DNA of 33,555 nt from Desulfocurvus sp. (lineage in GTDB: Bacteria > Desulfobacterota > Desulfovibrionia > Desulfovibrionales > Desulfovibrionaceae): the NCBI GenBank assembly GCA_020692325.1, contig JAIMKR010000012.1, positions 51,008-84,562 of the forward strand, read 5' to 3'. Made by a program: the position numbers and the translations under genes. Shown piece by piece: positions 7,139 through 15,553 of this stretch (position 1 is the stretch's first letter; every line of letters starts with the position of its first letter). The notes under the pieces were generated by a model. The model saw nothing but the letters and a program-made list of their open reading frames with translations. It was not told the DNA's origin and did no database searches.

Positions 7139-8105
7139 CGCCGCCCCCCCGCTCCCGCGCAGACCTCGACGCCTGTCGGTTCGTTGGTTGAATCTCGTTG
7201 CGCGACCTTTTGGGGCCGCGCTTCTTCTTATGCTCATCCTTTCGCCCGCGCCGGCGACGGCCGAACCGCCCGCCGTTCCCCCCCGCGATGGCGCATGGGA
7301 CCCCCTCGTGCGCCGGTTGGCTGCGGACGGTTTCGAACCCGTGGCGCTGGCCGCGCTCTTCTCCCGGTCGGACGTCCGCTTCGACCCGCAGATCATGGCG
7401 CGCAAGATGAATGCCATGCTCGAACTCAAGCTTTCCCAGTCCAAGGTGCAAGGTGGGGGCGGCGGCGGCATCTATCTGCGCTATCTCAATCCCTTTTTGC
7501 TGCTGCGCGCGCGCGGATTCCTCGGTGACAACCGGCGCGCCCTGGCCGAGGCCAGACGGCGATTCGGCGTGCCTCCGGAGGTGCTCACCGCGCTGCTGCT
7601 CGTGGAGACCAAGCTTGGCAGCAACATGGGCGACAAGAGCGCCCTGATCACCCTGGCCAGCATGGCGCTCGCCGGCGATTATTCCCTCGTGGGGCCGCTC
7701 ATCGAGCCGCGCGACCTGCCGCCGAACATCGCCATGTGGCTGCGCTGGCGCACGGCGCAGAAGGCCGCGTGGGCCTACGTGGAGCTCAAGGCGCTGCTCG
7801 TCTACGCCTATCGGGCGGGGTTCGATCCCACGACCATCCCCGGCTCGGTTTACGGAGCCATCGGCATGTGCCAGTTCATGCCCTCCAACGCCCTGCGCTA
7901 CGGCGTGGACCTGAACGGCGACGGACGCGTGGATCTCTTCAACCCCACGGACGCGGCGCTCAGCGCCGCCAGCTTCCTGGCGGCCCACGGCTGGCGCGAG
8001 GGCCTCAGCCGAGAGCAGCAGCTGGCCGTGCTTTATCGCTACAACCATTCCCGCGCCTATTCGCGCACCATCATGGCCGTCGCCGACCGCTTGAGCGAAG
8101 ACTGA
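7116..8105 (+). CDS. MltB-like lytic murein transglycosylase
   Basis: A secreted peptidoglycan-cleaving enzyme of the MltB/SLT_2 type, which cuts glycan strands to form 1,6-anhydro-muramyl ends. After the signal peptide (core FGAALLLMLILSPAPATA) come the catalytic-Glu region LLLVETKLGSNMGDKSAL, then SVYGAIGMCQFMPSNALRYGVDLNGDGRVDLFNPTDA, which is diagnostic for MltB. The length of about 300 mature residues is normal. The start is uncertain. TTG 7116 has GAGGAGG at 7100-7106, inside the preceding gene. ATG 7092 has no such site, and TTG 7188 would give a compact signal peptide. There is no lipobox, so it is probably periplasmic rather than a lipoprotein. It converges with the glycosyltransferase gene with only six bases between stops. 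Confidence 0.9.
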   Translation: MCPWTGYSAAPPLPRRPRRLSVRWLNLVARPFGAALLLMLILSPAPATAEPPAVPPRDGAWDPLVRRLAADGFEPVALAALFSRSDVRFDPQIMARKMNAMLELKLSQSKVQGGGGGGIYLRYLNPFLLLRARGFLGDNRRALAEARRRFGVPPEVLTALLLVETKLGSNMGDKSALITLASMALAGDYSLVGPLIEPRDLPPNIAMWLRWRTAQKAAWAYVELKALLVYAYRAGFDPTTIPGSVYGAIGMCQFMPSNALRYGVDLNGDGRVDLFNPTDAALSAASFLAAHGWREGLSREQQLAVLYRYNHSRAYSRTIMAVADRLSED

Positions 8106-8111
8106 CGCCTG

Positions 8112-9218
8112 CTAGTCGAAGAAGCCCTCGTAGAGGGTGAGGGTGCGTTGCAGAAAGTCGCGCCCGGAGAGCTGCGAAAGGGTGACCGCCCCGGCCCGGC
8201 GCAACTCCTCCATGAACACGGGCTCGTCCATGATGCGCGTGAGCATCTTCGCCATGGCGTCCACGTCGCCGGGCTTGAACAGCGCCTCGGGCGGGAGCAG
8301 GTCGGGCATCACGCCCACGTCGGAGGAGACAAGCGGCCGGCCGCAGGCCAGAATTTCCAGCGCCGCGCGGGCGATGGTCTCCGACCACAGCGAGGACACG
8401 ATGCCCACATCCGCCGCGCTGATGCAGGCGGCGACGTCATCGACCCGGCCGGTGATGATCGCTTGGCGCTCCAGATCGAACTCCTTGAGCCAGCCGCGCA
8501 CCTCGGCCTCGCCCGTGGCGCTGGAAAAGCCCAGCAGCATGAGCCGGATGTGCCGGTAGCCCTGTTTGTGCACCAGTCGCGACACGGCCTCGATGGTTTC
8601 GCGTTGGCCCTTGACCGCGTCGAAGCGGCCCAGCAGGGCCACCACCGTTTCGCGCGGGCCGAAGCCGTAGCGCGCGCGTACGCGTTCGCGCCCGGCCGGG
8701 TCGAAGCGGAAGCGCTCACGGTCCACGCCGCCCTGGATGAGCCAGACCCTGTCCTCGGGTGTGCGCATGGCCGAGAGAAAGTGCCGGGCCATGCGCGAGT
8801 TGGTGACGACCACCGCGTCGGCCACCATGGTGTGCAGGAAGCGGTTGAGGAAGTCCGCCCGGGGCGGGCGCTGGTCGCCGCGCGTGCGCACCAGCTTGAA
8901 GCCGAAGCCCAGGCCTTTGAGCAGGCCCCAGAGGAAGAACCCCTCGCCGCGGTGGCAGTTGACGATTTGCGGTTTTTCCTTGCGCAGCAGGGCCACAAGA
9001 CGGCAGAAGGTAACGACCAGACGCAAGGGGTTGGCCGTGTTCAGATTGGCGGGGCGGGCGTCCAGCCCCCATTCCACGGCCTTTCGATGCGTGTCCGTGC
9101 CGGCCTGTGTGAGCACCACCACCTTGTGCCCGGCGTCGCGCAGCAGGCGGGCGAGATAGAGCCCGTACCAAGCGGTGGCGTTGAACCAGCGGACGTTGAC
9201 GACTTGGATGATGACCAT
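8112..9218 (-). CDS. GT4 family glycosyltransferase
   Basis: A 368-residue GT-B-fold retaining glycosyltransferase. The N-terminal half begins with a Rossmann strand (MVIIQVVNVRWF) and an acceptor-side region with NCHRGEGFF and LVRTRGDQRPPRADFLN. The C-terminal donor-binding half has the GT4 signatures LLGRFDAVKGQ and the E-X7-E element in SETIARAALEILACGRPLVSSDVG. The product is likely a lipopolysaccharide or other surface glycan sugar linkage. Donor and acceptor cannot be assigned. AAGG sits before the ATG. moaE lies 48 bases upstream on the same strand and may be co-transcribed, although the two functions look unrelated. Confidence 0.92.
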   Translation of the reverse strand: MVIIQVVNVRWFNATAWYGLYLARLLRDAGHKVVVLTQAGTDTHRKAVEWGLDARPANLNTANPLRLVVTFCRLVALLRKEKPQIVNCHRGEGFFLWGLLKGLGFGFKLVRTRGDQRPPRADFLNRFLHTMVADAVVVTNSRMARHFLSAMRTPEDRVWLIQGGVDRERFRFDPAGRERVRARYGFGPRETVVALLGRFDAVKGQRETIEAVSRLVHKQGYRHIRLMLLGFSSATGEAEVRGWLKEFDLERQAIITGRVDDVAACISAADVGIVSSLWSETIARAALEILACGRPLVSSDVGVMPDLLPPEALFKPGDVDAMAKMLTRIMDEPVFMEELRRAGAVTLSQLSGRDFLQRTLTLYEGFFD

Positions 9219-9266
9219 GTGGGGACCTTATGCGAACGGGACGCGCTGCCGATGAGAACGGGGCGG

Positions 9267-9629
9267 CTAGGCGAAGACTTCGCGCTTGTGCATGGCCTCG
9301 CCCTTCACGCGGTCCAGCAGATCGGCCAGGGCGGGCTTGACGTTTTCGCGGATGTCGCCGGCGACCACGAGGAACAGGGCGTCGTCGCCGGGGTGGAGCA
9401 GACCGCCCCTGGCCTCGGCGAAGGCGCGGAAGATGCCCGGGCGTTGTTCGATCTCCGCGCACAGGGCCTTGATCCTGTCATGGTCCGGGGTGATTTCGAT
9501 GGCTGTGACGCCCGCGTGGTCCTTGCGCGACCAGCCGCGCACCACGCCGTTGTGCACCAGGATCATGCCCACGTTTTCCGTGAAGCCCGGCTCCTTCTTG
9601 AGTTCCGCGATGGCCTGGCTTATGTCCAT
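9267..9629 (-). CDS. moaE: MoaE-type molybdopterin synthase catalytic subunit
   Basis: The 120-residue protein fits MoaE, which with the thiocarboxylated small subunit MoaD adds the two dithiolene sulfurs to precursor Z. The C-terminal half carries the family pattern: GLLHPGDDALFLVV, an arginine in DIRENVKPALADLLDRVK, and the paired lysines of VKGEAMHKREVF that correspond to the active-site lysines. It is shorter than E. coli MoaE (150 residues), mainly at the C-terminus. The start at 9629 is fixed by GGAGG seven bases upstream; an in-frame extension to 9722 would overlap the divergent gene and has no ribosome-binding site. No moaD is visible nearby. Confidence 0.82.
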   Translation of the reverse strand: MDISQAIAELKKEPGFTENVGMILVHNGVVRGWSRKDHAGVTAIEITPDHDRIKALCAEIEQRPGIFRAFAEARGGLLHPGDDALFLVVAGDIRENVKPALADLLDRVKGEAMHKREVFA

Positions 9630-9663
9630 AGGTGTCCTCCGATAGGCGTTTGATGGAAACCGA

Positions 9664-12411
9664 ATGTACACGCTTTCGACTCTGATTGAAAGACTTCCGG
9701 GCGTCTCGCAGGCGCGGTTCATCAGCTCGGGCTACGGGCTGTGGATGGTGTGGAGCGGATCGTTCAACCACTCCATCGGCCATACCCTGCGCGACCATGG
9801 GCTGATTCCGCTGGTGGAGGATCCCTGCCAGGCGCTGTGGGTTTCCCTGGGGCCGGAAGTGCTGCGGGTCATGGCCAAGTTGCAGATCTGGGCCAAGCTG
9901 AATCCGCTGCCGCTGTTTTGCCAGGTTTTTCCCGCCACCGCCCTCGTCGGATACGACATGACCCTTTCCCTCTCCGTGGCGCGGGAGCTGACCCGGCAGC
10001 AGGCCAGCGTGGCCGAGGACCTGGAGGTCGTGCTGCACCCCAAGATGGCCGAGGTGGTCAAGGGCGTGCATGGCCTGTCCCTTGGCGCTCAGGTGTCCAT
10101 GCAGGGGTTGGCCAACGTCAACTGGCACGCCCTCTCGTCGGACCTGGGGCTCGACTATGTCTCGCCGGCCAGCTGGTACGGCGTCATCCGCCCCCTGGGC
10201 CGCCTGGGCGAGCGCGAGGCCATCGCCGGCTGGCGCGCCTTCTTCTCCGAGGTGCAGACCGTTTTTCAGCGGCTGGGCATTAAATATCTCTCCGACGACG
10301 CCCAGGGGTTCGTCATTTTTCCGCTGGAGAACTACCGGCAGCTGCGGCTGTACAGCACGGAGGTCTCCTCGCTGCTGGCCGAACTCAAAAGCACGCAGCG
10401 GGCCTACTGGCCTTGCGTGTTCGTCGCAGCCGAGCAGCGGGGCATGTCCTTCTCGCTTGATCTGCCCAACCGCCTGGGGCTGGACTGGAACCGGCTGACG
10501 CCGGACTTCCTGCACATGCGCTACCGCGACGCCTATTCCCTGTACGACGCCTTCAAGGTCAACGAACTGAACTACGGCGGCGAACAGGAGTCGTTGGACA
10601 GCTGGTGCAACGTGACCCTGCGCCAGACCGAAAGCCAGGCCGACCAAGGCACCGTGGAGATGCCGCTGCCCCGGCGTTGGTTGGCTGGAAGCGGTAATCA
10701 ATGTTATTATTGCGGGCTTTCCAACCACTCCCCGACGCAGTGCCCCAGCAAGTCGTTGCCGCCCTTCCGCGGCGAGGTGTGGGACGACCTCGGCCGACGG
10801 AGCATGGCCGACATGGAACAGGCCTTCAAGGAACTCGATGAACCCGCCGAGCCGGCCAAGTTCCTTTCGCAGGTCGGCGCGCTCATCAAAAAGGGCGATG
10901 GCGTGGATTCGGCCCTGGTGCGGGCCATGTTCGCCATATGCGCGCCGTTCCAAATTGGCGTGCTGCCCATTCTGTCGCGCATTAAGAACCGCGAATGGCC
11001 GGTGGAGGCCGCGCAGCTGAACCCGGAGGAACCCTGGCCCATGGCCGAGGCCTTCTCCGGCCTCATGAGCGGCGAACTGGAGCGGGCCAAGGAAGCCGTG
11101 CGCGTGAGTTCCAAAAGCGGCCGCAGCTTCGAGGCCGCCTGCCTGGACGGCTTCATCGCCCTGGAGTCCGACGACGCGCACATGGCCCAGTTCTATTGGC
11201 AGGAGGCTGGGCGGCTGGCCGATAGCAACGTGCAGCAGGGCTACGCGCAAATGCTGCGGGCGCGCCTGCACGAGATGAATGGCGAATTCCGCGAATCGCT
11301 GGGGCTGTACCGGCAGGCGCACGTGGGGTCGTCAAGATGGATCGAGCCCACGTACCGCGAGGGCGTGTGCATGGTTAAAATGGGCTTCACCGCCCAGGCG
11401 TTGGATATTTTCGCCGATCTCGTGGCGCGCGATCCGGCGATTTTCAACCGCATCCTCGTCGATGTGGAGATCGACCGGGGCAGGGTGCACTTGCTCTCCG
11501 GCCTGTGGGACGCCTGGCGCGACTCCCAGGCCCGGGCCCAGGCCGTGGGCGTCAAGGTCGCCTCGCTGATCAAGGAGCTGCCGCAGTGGTTCGAGGAGGA
11601 TCACGCCTTCCGCAAACCGGCGCAGACCCACCTGGAGCGCATGAACGAGCTGGCCCAGACCGATAATTTCGTGGCCTTCCGCGCGCTGGGGCGCGGCATG
11701 GACGGCTTCACCCAGGAGATGCAGAAGCAGATCGACGAGGAGATCAAGCGCATCAAGGAGCGGGTTGGCGTCTACGCCCAGCGTCTGCGCGACGTGCAGT
11801 ACGAGGCCGGTTGGTTTCCCTTTCCCAAGCTCCTGCATGACTTCAACGCCGACTTCAACTTCTGCGTCAAGCGCATCAACTGGATCATGAGCCAGTCGCT
11901 GCGCACGGCGGATAACTTCCGCACCGCCCGACGGCACATGCCGGAAATCGAGGAGCACCTGGGCGGGCTCTCCAAGCGGCTCACGTCCCTGCGCATCGTG
12001 CGCGACATGACGCTCTTCGCCATGATTCTGGGCAAAAACTTCGTCTGGCTCGAAGTCGTCGGTCTGGTGCTGGCGCTCTTGACCATTCCCGTGCTGCTCT
12101 TCTATTCAAGCAGGGTGACGGGCAACTGGATCGTGGACAGCATCCTGGCTCAGAAATGGGACTTCGAGAAGGGCCTGCTCCTGCTCGTCACCATCTTCTC
12201 CCTGGGCTTGTCCTCGCTTTTCACCGTCATGAGCTTCGAGCGCAAGAAGAAGCAGCTTTTCGAGGCCGACGTCGAACGGAGGACCGAGCGGCGCAAGGCC
12301 GCGCAGGAAAGACAGGCCGCCAAGAAAACGACCGCCGGTGCGCCGGCCAAGCAGGCGGCCAAGCAGGCGGGCAAGCCGGACGCCAAGCCGCAGACCCCGG
12401 ACAAAAAGTAA
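9664..12411 (+). CDS. Large membrane-anchored protein with CCHC zinc knuckle and helical repeats
   Basis: A 915-residue protein that I cannot assign to a named family. Residues 1-340 are soluble and of unknown fold. At 347-360 the cysteines and histidine follow exactly CX2CX4HX4C (C347, C350, H355, C360), the retroviral-type zinc knuckle. Residues about 390-650 are helical with TPR-like segments (for example 485-600), and 690-790 contain long amphipathic helices. Two transmembrane helices follow near 793-816 and 835-857, then a Lys/Ala-rich tail (870-915). No signal peptide is seen, so the bulk should be cytosolic. The start is 34 bases from the divergent moaE start. gpmA follows after 41 bases. 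A nucleic-acid or protein-scaffold role is inference from the knuckle and repeats. Confidence 0.85.
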   Translation: MYTLSTLIERLPGVSQARFISSGYGLWMVWSGSFNHSIGHTLRDHGLIPLVEDPCQALWVSLGPEVLRVMAKLQIWAKLNPLPLFCQVFPATALVGYDMTLSLSVARELTRQQASVAEDLEVVLHPKMAEVVKGVHGLSLGAQVSMQGLANVNWHALSSDLGLDYVSPASWYGVIRPLGRLGEREAIAGWRAFFSEVQTVFQRLGIKYLSDDAQGFVIFPLENYRQLRLYSTEVSSLLAELKSTQRAYWPCVFVAAEQRGMSFSLDLPNRLGLDWNRLTPDFLHMRYRDAYSLYDAFKVNELNYGGEQESLDSWCNVTLRQTESQADQGTVEMPLPRRWLAGSGNQCYYCGLSNHSPTQCPSKSLPPFRGEVWDDLGRRSMADMEQAFKELDEPAEPAKFLSQVGALIKKGDGVDSALVRAMFAICAPFQIGVLPILSRIKNREWPVEAAQLNPEEPWPMAEAFSGLMSGELERAKEAVRVSSKSGRSFEAACLDGFIALESDDAHMAQFYWQEAGRLADSNVQQGYAQMLRARLHEMNGEFRESLGLYRQAHVGSSRWIEPTYREGVCMVKMGFTAQALDIFADLVARDPAIFNRILVDVEIDRGRVHLLSGLWDAWRDSQARAQAVGVKVASLIKELPQWFEEDHAFRKPAQTHLERMNELAQTDNFVAFRALGRGMDGFTQEMQKQIDEEIKRIKERVGVYAQRLRDVQYEAGWFPFPKLLHDFNADFNFCVKRINWIMSQSLRTADNFRTARRHMPEIEEHLGGLSKRLTSLRIVRDMTLFAMILGKNFVWLEVVGLVLALLTIPVLLFYSSRVTGNWIVDSILAQKWDFEKGLLLLVTIFSLGLSSLFTVMSFERKKKQLFEADVERRTERRKAAQERQAAKKTTAGAPAKQAAKQAGKPDAKPQTPDKK

Positions 12412-12452
12412 CGCACCGTTTCAAAACGCCGCGCGTCGGCGAGGAGGTTCTC

Positions 12453-13199
12453 ATGCACACCCTGGTGCTCATTCGCCACGGACAGAGCGTGTGGAATCTG
12501 GAAAACCGCTTCACTGGCTGGACCGACGTGGATCTATCCGAACGGGGACACCAGGAGGCCGAGTCCGCCGCCGCGCTGCTTCTGGCCGAGGGATTCACCT
12601 TCGACCGCTGTCACACCTCCTATCTGCGCCGGGCCATCCGCACTCTGTGGGTCGTGCTGGAGCGCATGAACCTCATGTGGCTGCCGGTGGAGACAAGCTG
12701 GCGGCTCAACGAGCGCCACTATGGGGCGTTGCAGGGATTGGACAAGGCCGAGACCGCGCAGCGGTTCGGCGACGAGCAGGTCTTTCTGTGGCGGCGCAGC
12801 TACGACGTGCCGCCGCCGGCGCTCGAAGCGGACGACCCGCGTTTTCCCGGCAACGACGCGCGCTACGCCGCCCTTGCCCCGGACGAACTGCCCCGGGCCG
12901 AAAGTCTGAAGGACACCATCGCCCGCGTCATGCCCTACTGGCACACCGTGCTCGCCCCGCAGATCCACGCGGGGCTCCGGCTCGTGGTCACGGCCCATGG
13001 CAATTCCCTGCGCGGGCTCGTCAAATACCTGGACGGCATGGGCGACGACGAGGTGGCGCGGCTGAACATCCCCACCGGCGTTCCGCTGGTGTACACGCTG
13101 GACGACGACCTCAAGGCCGTGGGGCGGCGTTATCTGGGCGATCCGGCCGCCGTGGCCGCCGCCGCGCGCGCCGTGGCCGAGCAGGCGTCCAAGGGCTGA
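12453..13199 (+). CDS. gpmA: 2,3-bisphosphoglycerate-dependent phosphoglycerate mutase
   Basis: GpmA interconverts 3- and 2-phosphoglycerate in glycolysis and gluconeogenesis. The 248 residues match the dPGM family. The phosphohistidine motif [10 protein letters not shown] places the catalytic His at residue 9, followed by [28 protein letters not shown] and the second catalytic His in [16 protein letters not shown]. All expected active-site residues are present. The start at 12453 has GAGGAGG at 12441-12447. It ends one base before the mutY GTG, so the two are very likely co-translated. Confidence 0.97.
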   Translation: MHTLVLIRHGQSVWNLENRFTGWTDVDLSERGHQEAESAAALLLAEGFTFDRCHTSYLRRAIRTLWVVLERMNLMWLPVETSWRLNERHYGALQGLDKAETAQRFGDEQVFLWRRSYDVPPPALEADDPRFPGNDARYAALAPDELPRAESLKDTIARVMPYWHTVLAPQIHAGLRLVVTAHGNSLRGLVKYLDGMGDDEVARLNIPTGVPLVYTLDDDLKAVGRRYLGDPAAVAAAARAVAEQASKG

Positions 13200-13200
13200 C

Positions 13201-14361
13201 GTGCCGCGCAAGTCCGCCTCCGCTGTCCTCGACACGGCGTTGCTCGACATTCCCGCTGTGCGCGCGGGTCTGCTGGACTGGTTCGCGGCCAACGCGCGCG
13301 ACCTGCCCTGGCGGCGCAGCCTGGACCCGTACCACGTCTGGCTTTCGGAAATCATGCTCCAGCAGACGCAGATGGAGCGGGGCGTGGCCTACTTTGAGCG
13401 TTTCGTGGCGCGCTTCCCGGACATCGCCGCGCTCGACGCGGCCGGCGAGGACGAGGTGTTCAAGCTCTGGGAAGGGCTGGGCTACTATTCGCGCGCGCGC
13501 AATCTGCGGCGGGCGGCCCGGTGCATCATGGAGAAGCACGGCGGAGTTTTCCCGAGCGCCATCGAGGATATCCGCGCGTTACCGGGAGTGGGACCGTACA
13601 CGGCCGGCGCCATCGCCAGCGTGGCCTTCGACGCGCCAGCGCCCGCCGTGGACGCCAACGTCGTGCGCGTGTTCTCGCGCCTGTTCGACATCGACGCGCC
13701 CGTGAGCTCGCCCGCCGTGCGCCGAAGCATCGAAAACGCGGCGGAGCGGCTGCTCGACCGCCACCATCCGCGCGCCTTCAATCAGGCGCTCATGGAGCTG
13801 GGCGCGCTTGTCTGCCGTCCGCGCCGCCCCGATTGCGCCGCCTGTCCGTTGGCATCGTGGTGCCTGGCCAGGATCCGCGGCACGTGTGACGCCCGGCCGG
13901 TGCTCAAGCCCGCGCCGGAGATCGTTCGCGTGGACATGGCCTGCGGCGTGCTGGCGTGGGATGGGCGCGTGTTCATTCAGAAGCGCCGTAAAAACGATGT
14001 CTGGCCCGGCCTGTGGGAGTTCCCCGGCGGGGTGATGGAACCCGGCGAGACCCCGCAGCAGACGCTTGTGCGCGAATACATGGAGGAGACCGCGCTCGCC
14101 GTGACGGCGGGGCCGGCCATCGGCGTGTTGCGCACCAGTTACACGCGCTACCGCATCACCCTGCGCGGTTTTTTCTGCGCCGCCGCGCCCGGGGTGGATC
14201 CCGTGTCCGGGCATTGTCTCAATGAAGCCGATGAGGCGCGCTTCGTCGAAGTCGGCGAGCTGAAGCGTTTCGCCTTCCCCTCCGGCCACGCGCGGCTGGT
14301 GACCAAACTTTTGACGGACTTGCGCCTGCCCGCTTTTCTCGCGGGTGAAAAATTATTCTAA
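13201..14361 (+). CDS. mutY: A/G-specific adenine DNA glycosylase
   Basis: MutY removes adenine mispaired with 8-oxoguanine. The 386 residues include the catalytic Glu in SEIMLQQTQ, the helix-hairpin-helix LPGVGPYTAGAIAS, and the catalytic Asp in AVDANVVRV. The 4Fe-4S ligands follow the canonical CX6CX2CX5C pattern (CRPRRPDCAACPLASWC). The C-terminal NUDIX-fold domain that reads 8-oxoG is present, with GGVMEPGETPQQTLVREYMEE. Its NUDIX box is near-complete but has Ala where hydrolases have the final Gly, which fits a non-hydrolytic recognition domain. GTG start with AAGGG five bases upstream; one base separates it from gpmA. Confidence 0.97.
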   Translation: MPRKSASAVLDTALLDIPAVRAGLLDWFAANARDLPWRRSLDPYHVWLSEIMLQQTQMERGVAYFERFVARFPDIAALDAAGEDEVFKLWEGLGYYSRARNLRRAARCIMEKHGGVFPSAIEDIRALPGVGPYTAGAIASVAFDAPAPAVDANVVRVFSRLFDIDAPVSSPAVRRSIENAAERLLDRHHPRAFNQALMELGALVCRPRRPDCAACPLASWCLARIRGTCDARPVLKPAPEIVRVDMACGVLAWDGRVFIQKRRKNDVWPGLWEFPGGVMEPGETPQQTLVREYMEETALAVTAGPAIGVLRTSYTRYRITLRGFFCAAAPGVDPVSGHCLNEADEARFVEVGELKRFAFPSGHARLVTKLLTDLRLPAFLAGEKLF

Positions 14362-14388
14362 CTCATTCGAATCGTATGCTTATCGTAA

Positions 14389-15504
14389 ATGGGCACGGAG
14401 AATGCTTTCCGCCAGCGTAAGCGTGTCGGCATCAACCTTTCGCGGGGGAAATCCCCGGAGTCCGGCACGGGGGGGATGCGTATGTCCGGCGATTCGAACA
14501 TATCGAACGCGATTGACGTGTTGCACAAGGCGGAGTCCGGCGCGGGGCTGCCCTCGCTGGGGCAGCTGCCCATCGCCCCGGCTGGGGTTGGCGGCAAGAC
14601 CGATCCGAAAACATTGGCTTTCCAGACGCAGATGCGCATGGCCCAGCAAGCCATCGACCTGAGCCTTTCCGACGATGACGCCACGGCCCGGCCGGCGCTG
14701 GGCATGGACTCGTCCATGATCAACGACAACATGATGATGGACGCGCTGTCCACCATCGCCCGGCTCACGGGTGACGATCCGCCGGGAGTGCACAAGGTCT
14801 TCGGGCAGGGGGACAAGTCCCTCACGCGCAATGCCTCGGCCGTGGGCGGCGGGCTGGGCGCGCTGTCCGCCATGTTCGAGTCCGGCGAGAAGGGTGCCGC
14901 CGCCATCGGCTACGACCGCGCCGGCGGCACCAGCTACGGCAAGTATCAGATCGCCTCGCGCGTGGGCACCATGAGCCGCTTTCTGAGCTATCTGGACAGC
15001 CGCGCCCCGGACCTCGCCACACGGCTGCGTCGTGCCGGTCCGGCGAACACCGGGTCCACCCAGGGCCGGATGCCCGCCGAGTGGGCGCGCATCGCCCAGG
15101 AAGAGCCCGGGCGCTTCGAGCGTCTGCAAACCGATTTCATCAAGATGGATCACTACCAGCCCGCGCGGGAGAAAATTCTCGAACGCACCGGCGTGGATAT
15201 CGAGACCGCCAAACCTGCCCTGCGCGAGGCGCTGTTCAGCACCGCCGTGCAGCACGGGGCCAGCGGGGCCGCGCGCATCTTCAACCAGGCCATCGACAAG
15301 TTCCTGGGACACGGCGGGCAGGCGCAGGGCGGCGTGCAGGGCTTCGAACAGGCGCTGGTGAGCGAGGTGTACAACCGTCGGCAGAACCAGTTCGGAGGTT
15401 CCACGGACGCCGTGCGCTCCAGCGTGCGCAACCGCCTGCGCCAGGAGAAGGACATGGTGATGGCCATGCTCCGCAATCAGGATGGCATGAGCCGCGTCGT
15501 GTAG
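14389..15504 (+). CDS. Orphan protein with VgrG3-like lysozyme-fold domain
   Basis: Up to 371 residues. The N-terminal ~150 residues are Ser/Gly/Met-rich and low in recognisable structure. From about residue 155 there is a domain resembling the C-terminal peptidoglycan-cleaving domain of VgrG3-type proteins: SAMFESGEKGAAAIGYD with a candidate catalytic Glu (E164), GGTSYGKYQIAS, PANTGSTQGRMPAEW, then FSTAVQHGASGAARIFN. No VgrG/gp27-gp5 spike and no signal peptide are present, so how it would reach peptidoglycan is unclear. The start is ambiguous: ATG 14389 lacks a ribosome-binding site, and ATG 14476 or 14482 are alternatives after a G-rich run. It follows mutY by 27 bases across an AT-rich patch. 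Enzymatic activity is inferred. Confidence 0.72.
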   Translation: MGTENAFRQRKRVGINLSRGKSPESGTGGMRMSGDSNISNAIDVLHKAESGAGLPSLGQLPIAPAGVGGKTDPKTLAFQTQMRMAQQAIDLSLSDDDATARPALGMDSSMINDNMMMDALSTIARLTGDDPPGVHKVFGQGDKSLTRNASAVGGGLGALSAMFESGEKGAAAIGYDRAGGTSYGKYQIASRVGTMSRFLSYLDSRAPDLATRLRRAGPANTGSTQGRMPAEWARIAQEEPGRFERLQTDFIKMDHYQPAREKILERTGVDIETAKPALREALFSTAVQHGASGAARIFNQAIDKFLGHGGQAQGGVQGFEQALVSEVYNRRQNQFGGSTDAVRSSVRNRLRQEKDMVMAMLRNQDGMSRVV

Positions 15505-15523
15505 TTTTTCCCCCATGTTAGCC

Positions 15524-15553
15524 GGCGCGCCCCGGTGATCTCTCCGGCGCGCC
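15524..15553. terminator. Candidate convergent terminator with paired GGCGCGCC sites
   Basis: GGCGCGCC occurs at 15524-15531 and again at 15546-15553, between two convergent genes. Each copy is itself a palindrome, and the two copies can pair as an 8-bp stem with a 14-base loop. There is no U-run on either strand, so it is weak as an intrinsic terminator. Its position exactly between the stops makes that role the simplest guess. Confidence 0.4.

Noticed and set aside
14389-14480. c-di-GMP or other riboswitch in the G-rich leader before the VgrG3-like domain gene
   Set aside because: A short CGGGG/CCCCG hairpin near 14441-14455 is present, but no conserved riboswitch core was recognised. The stretch may be coding if ATG 14389 is the start.
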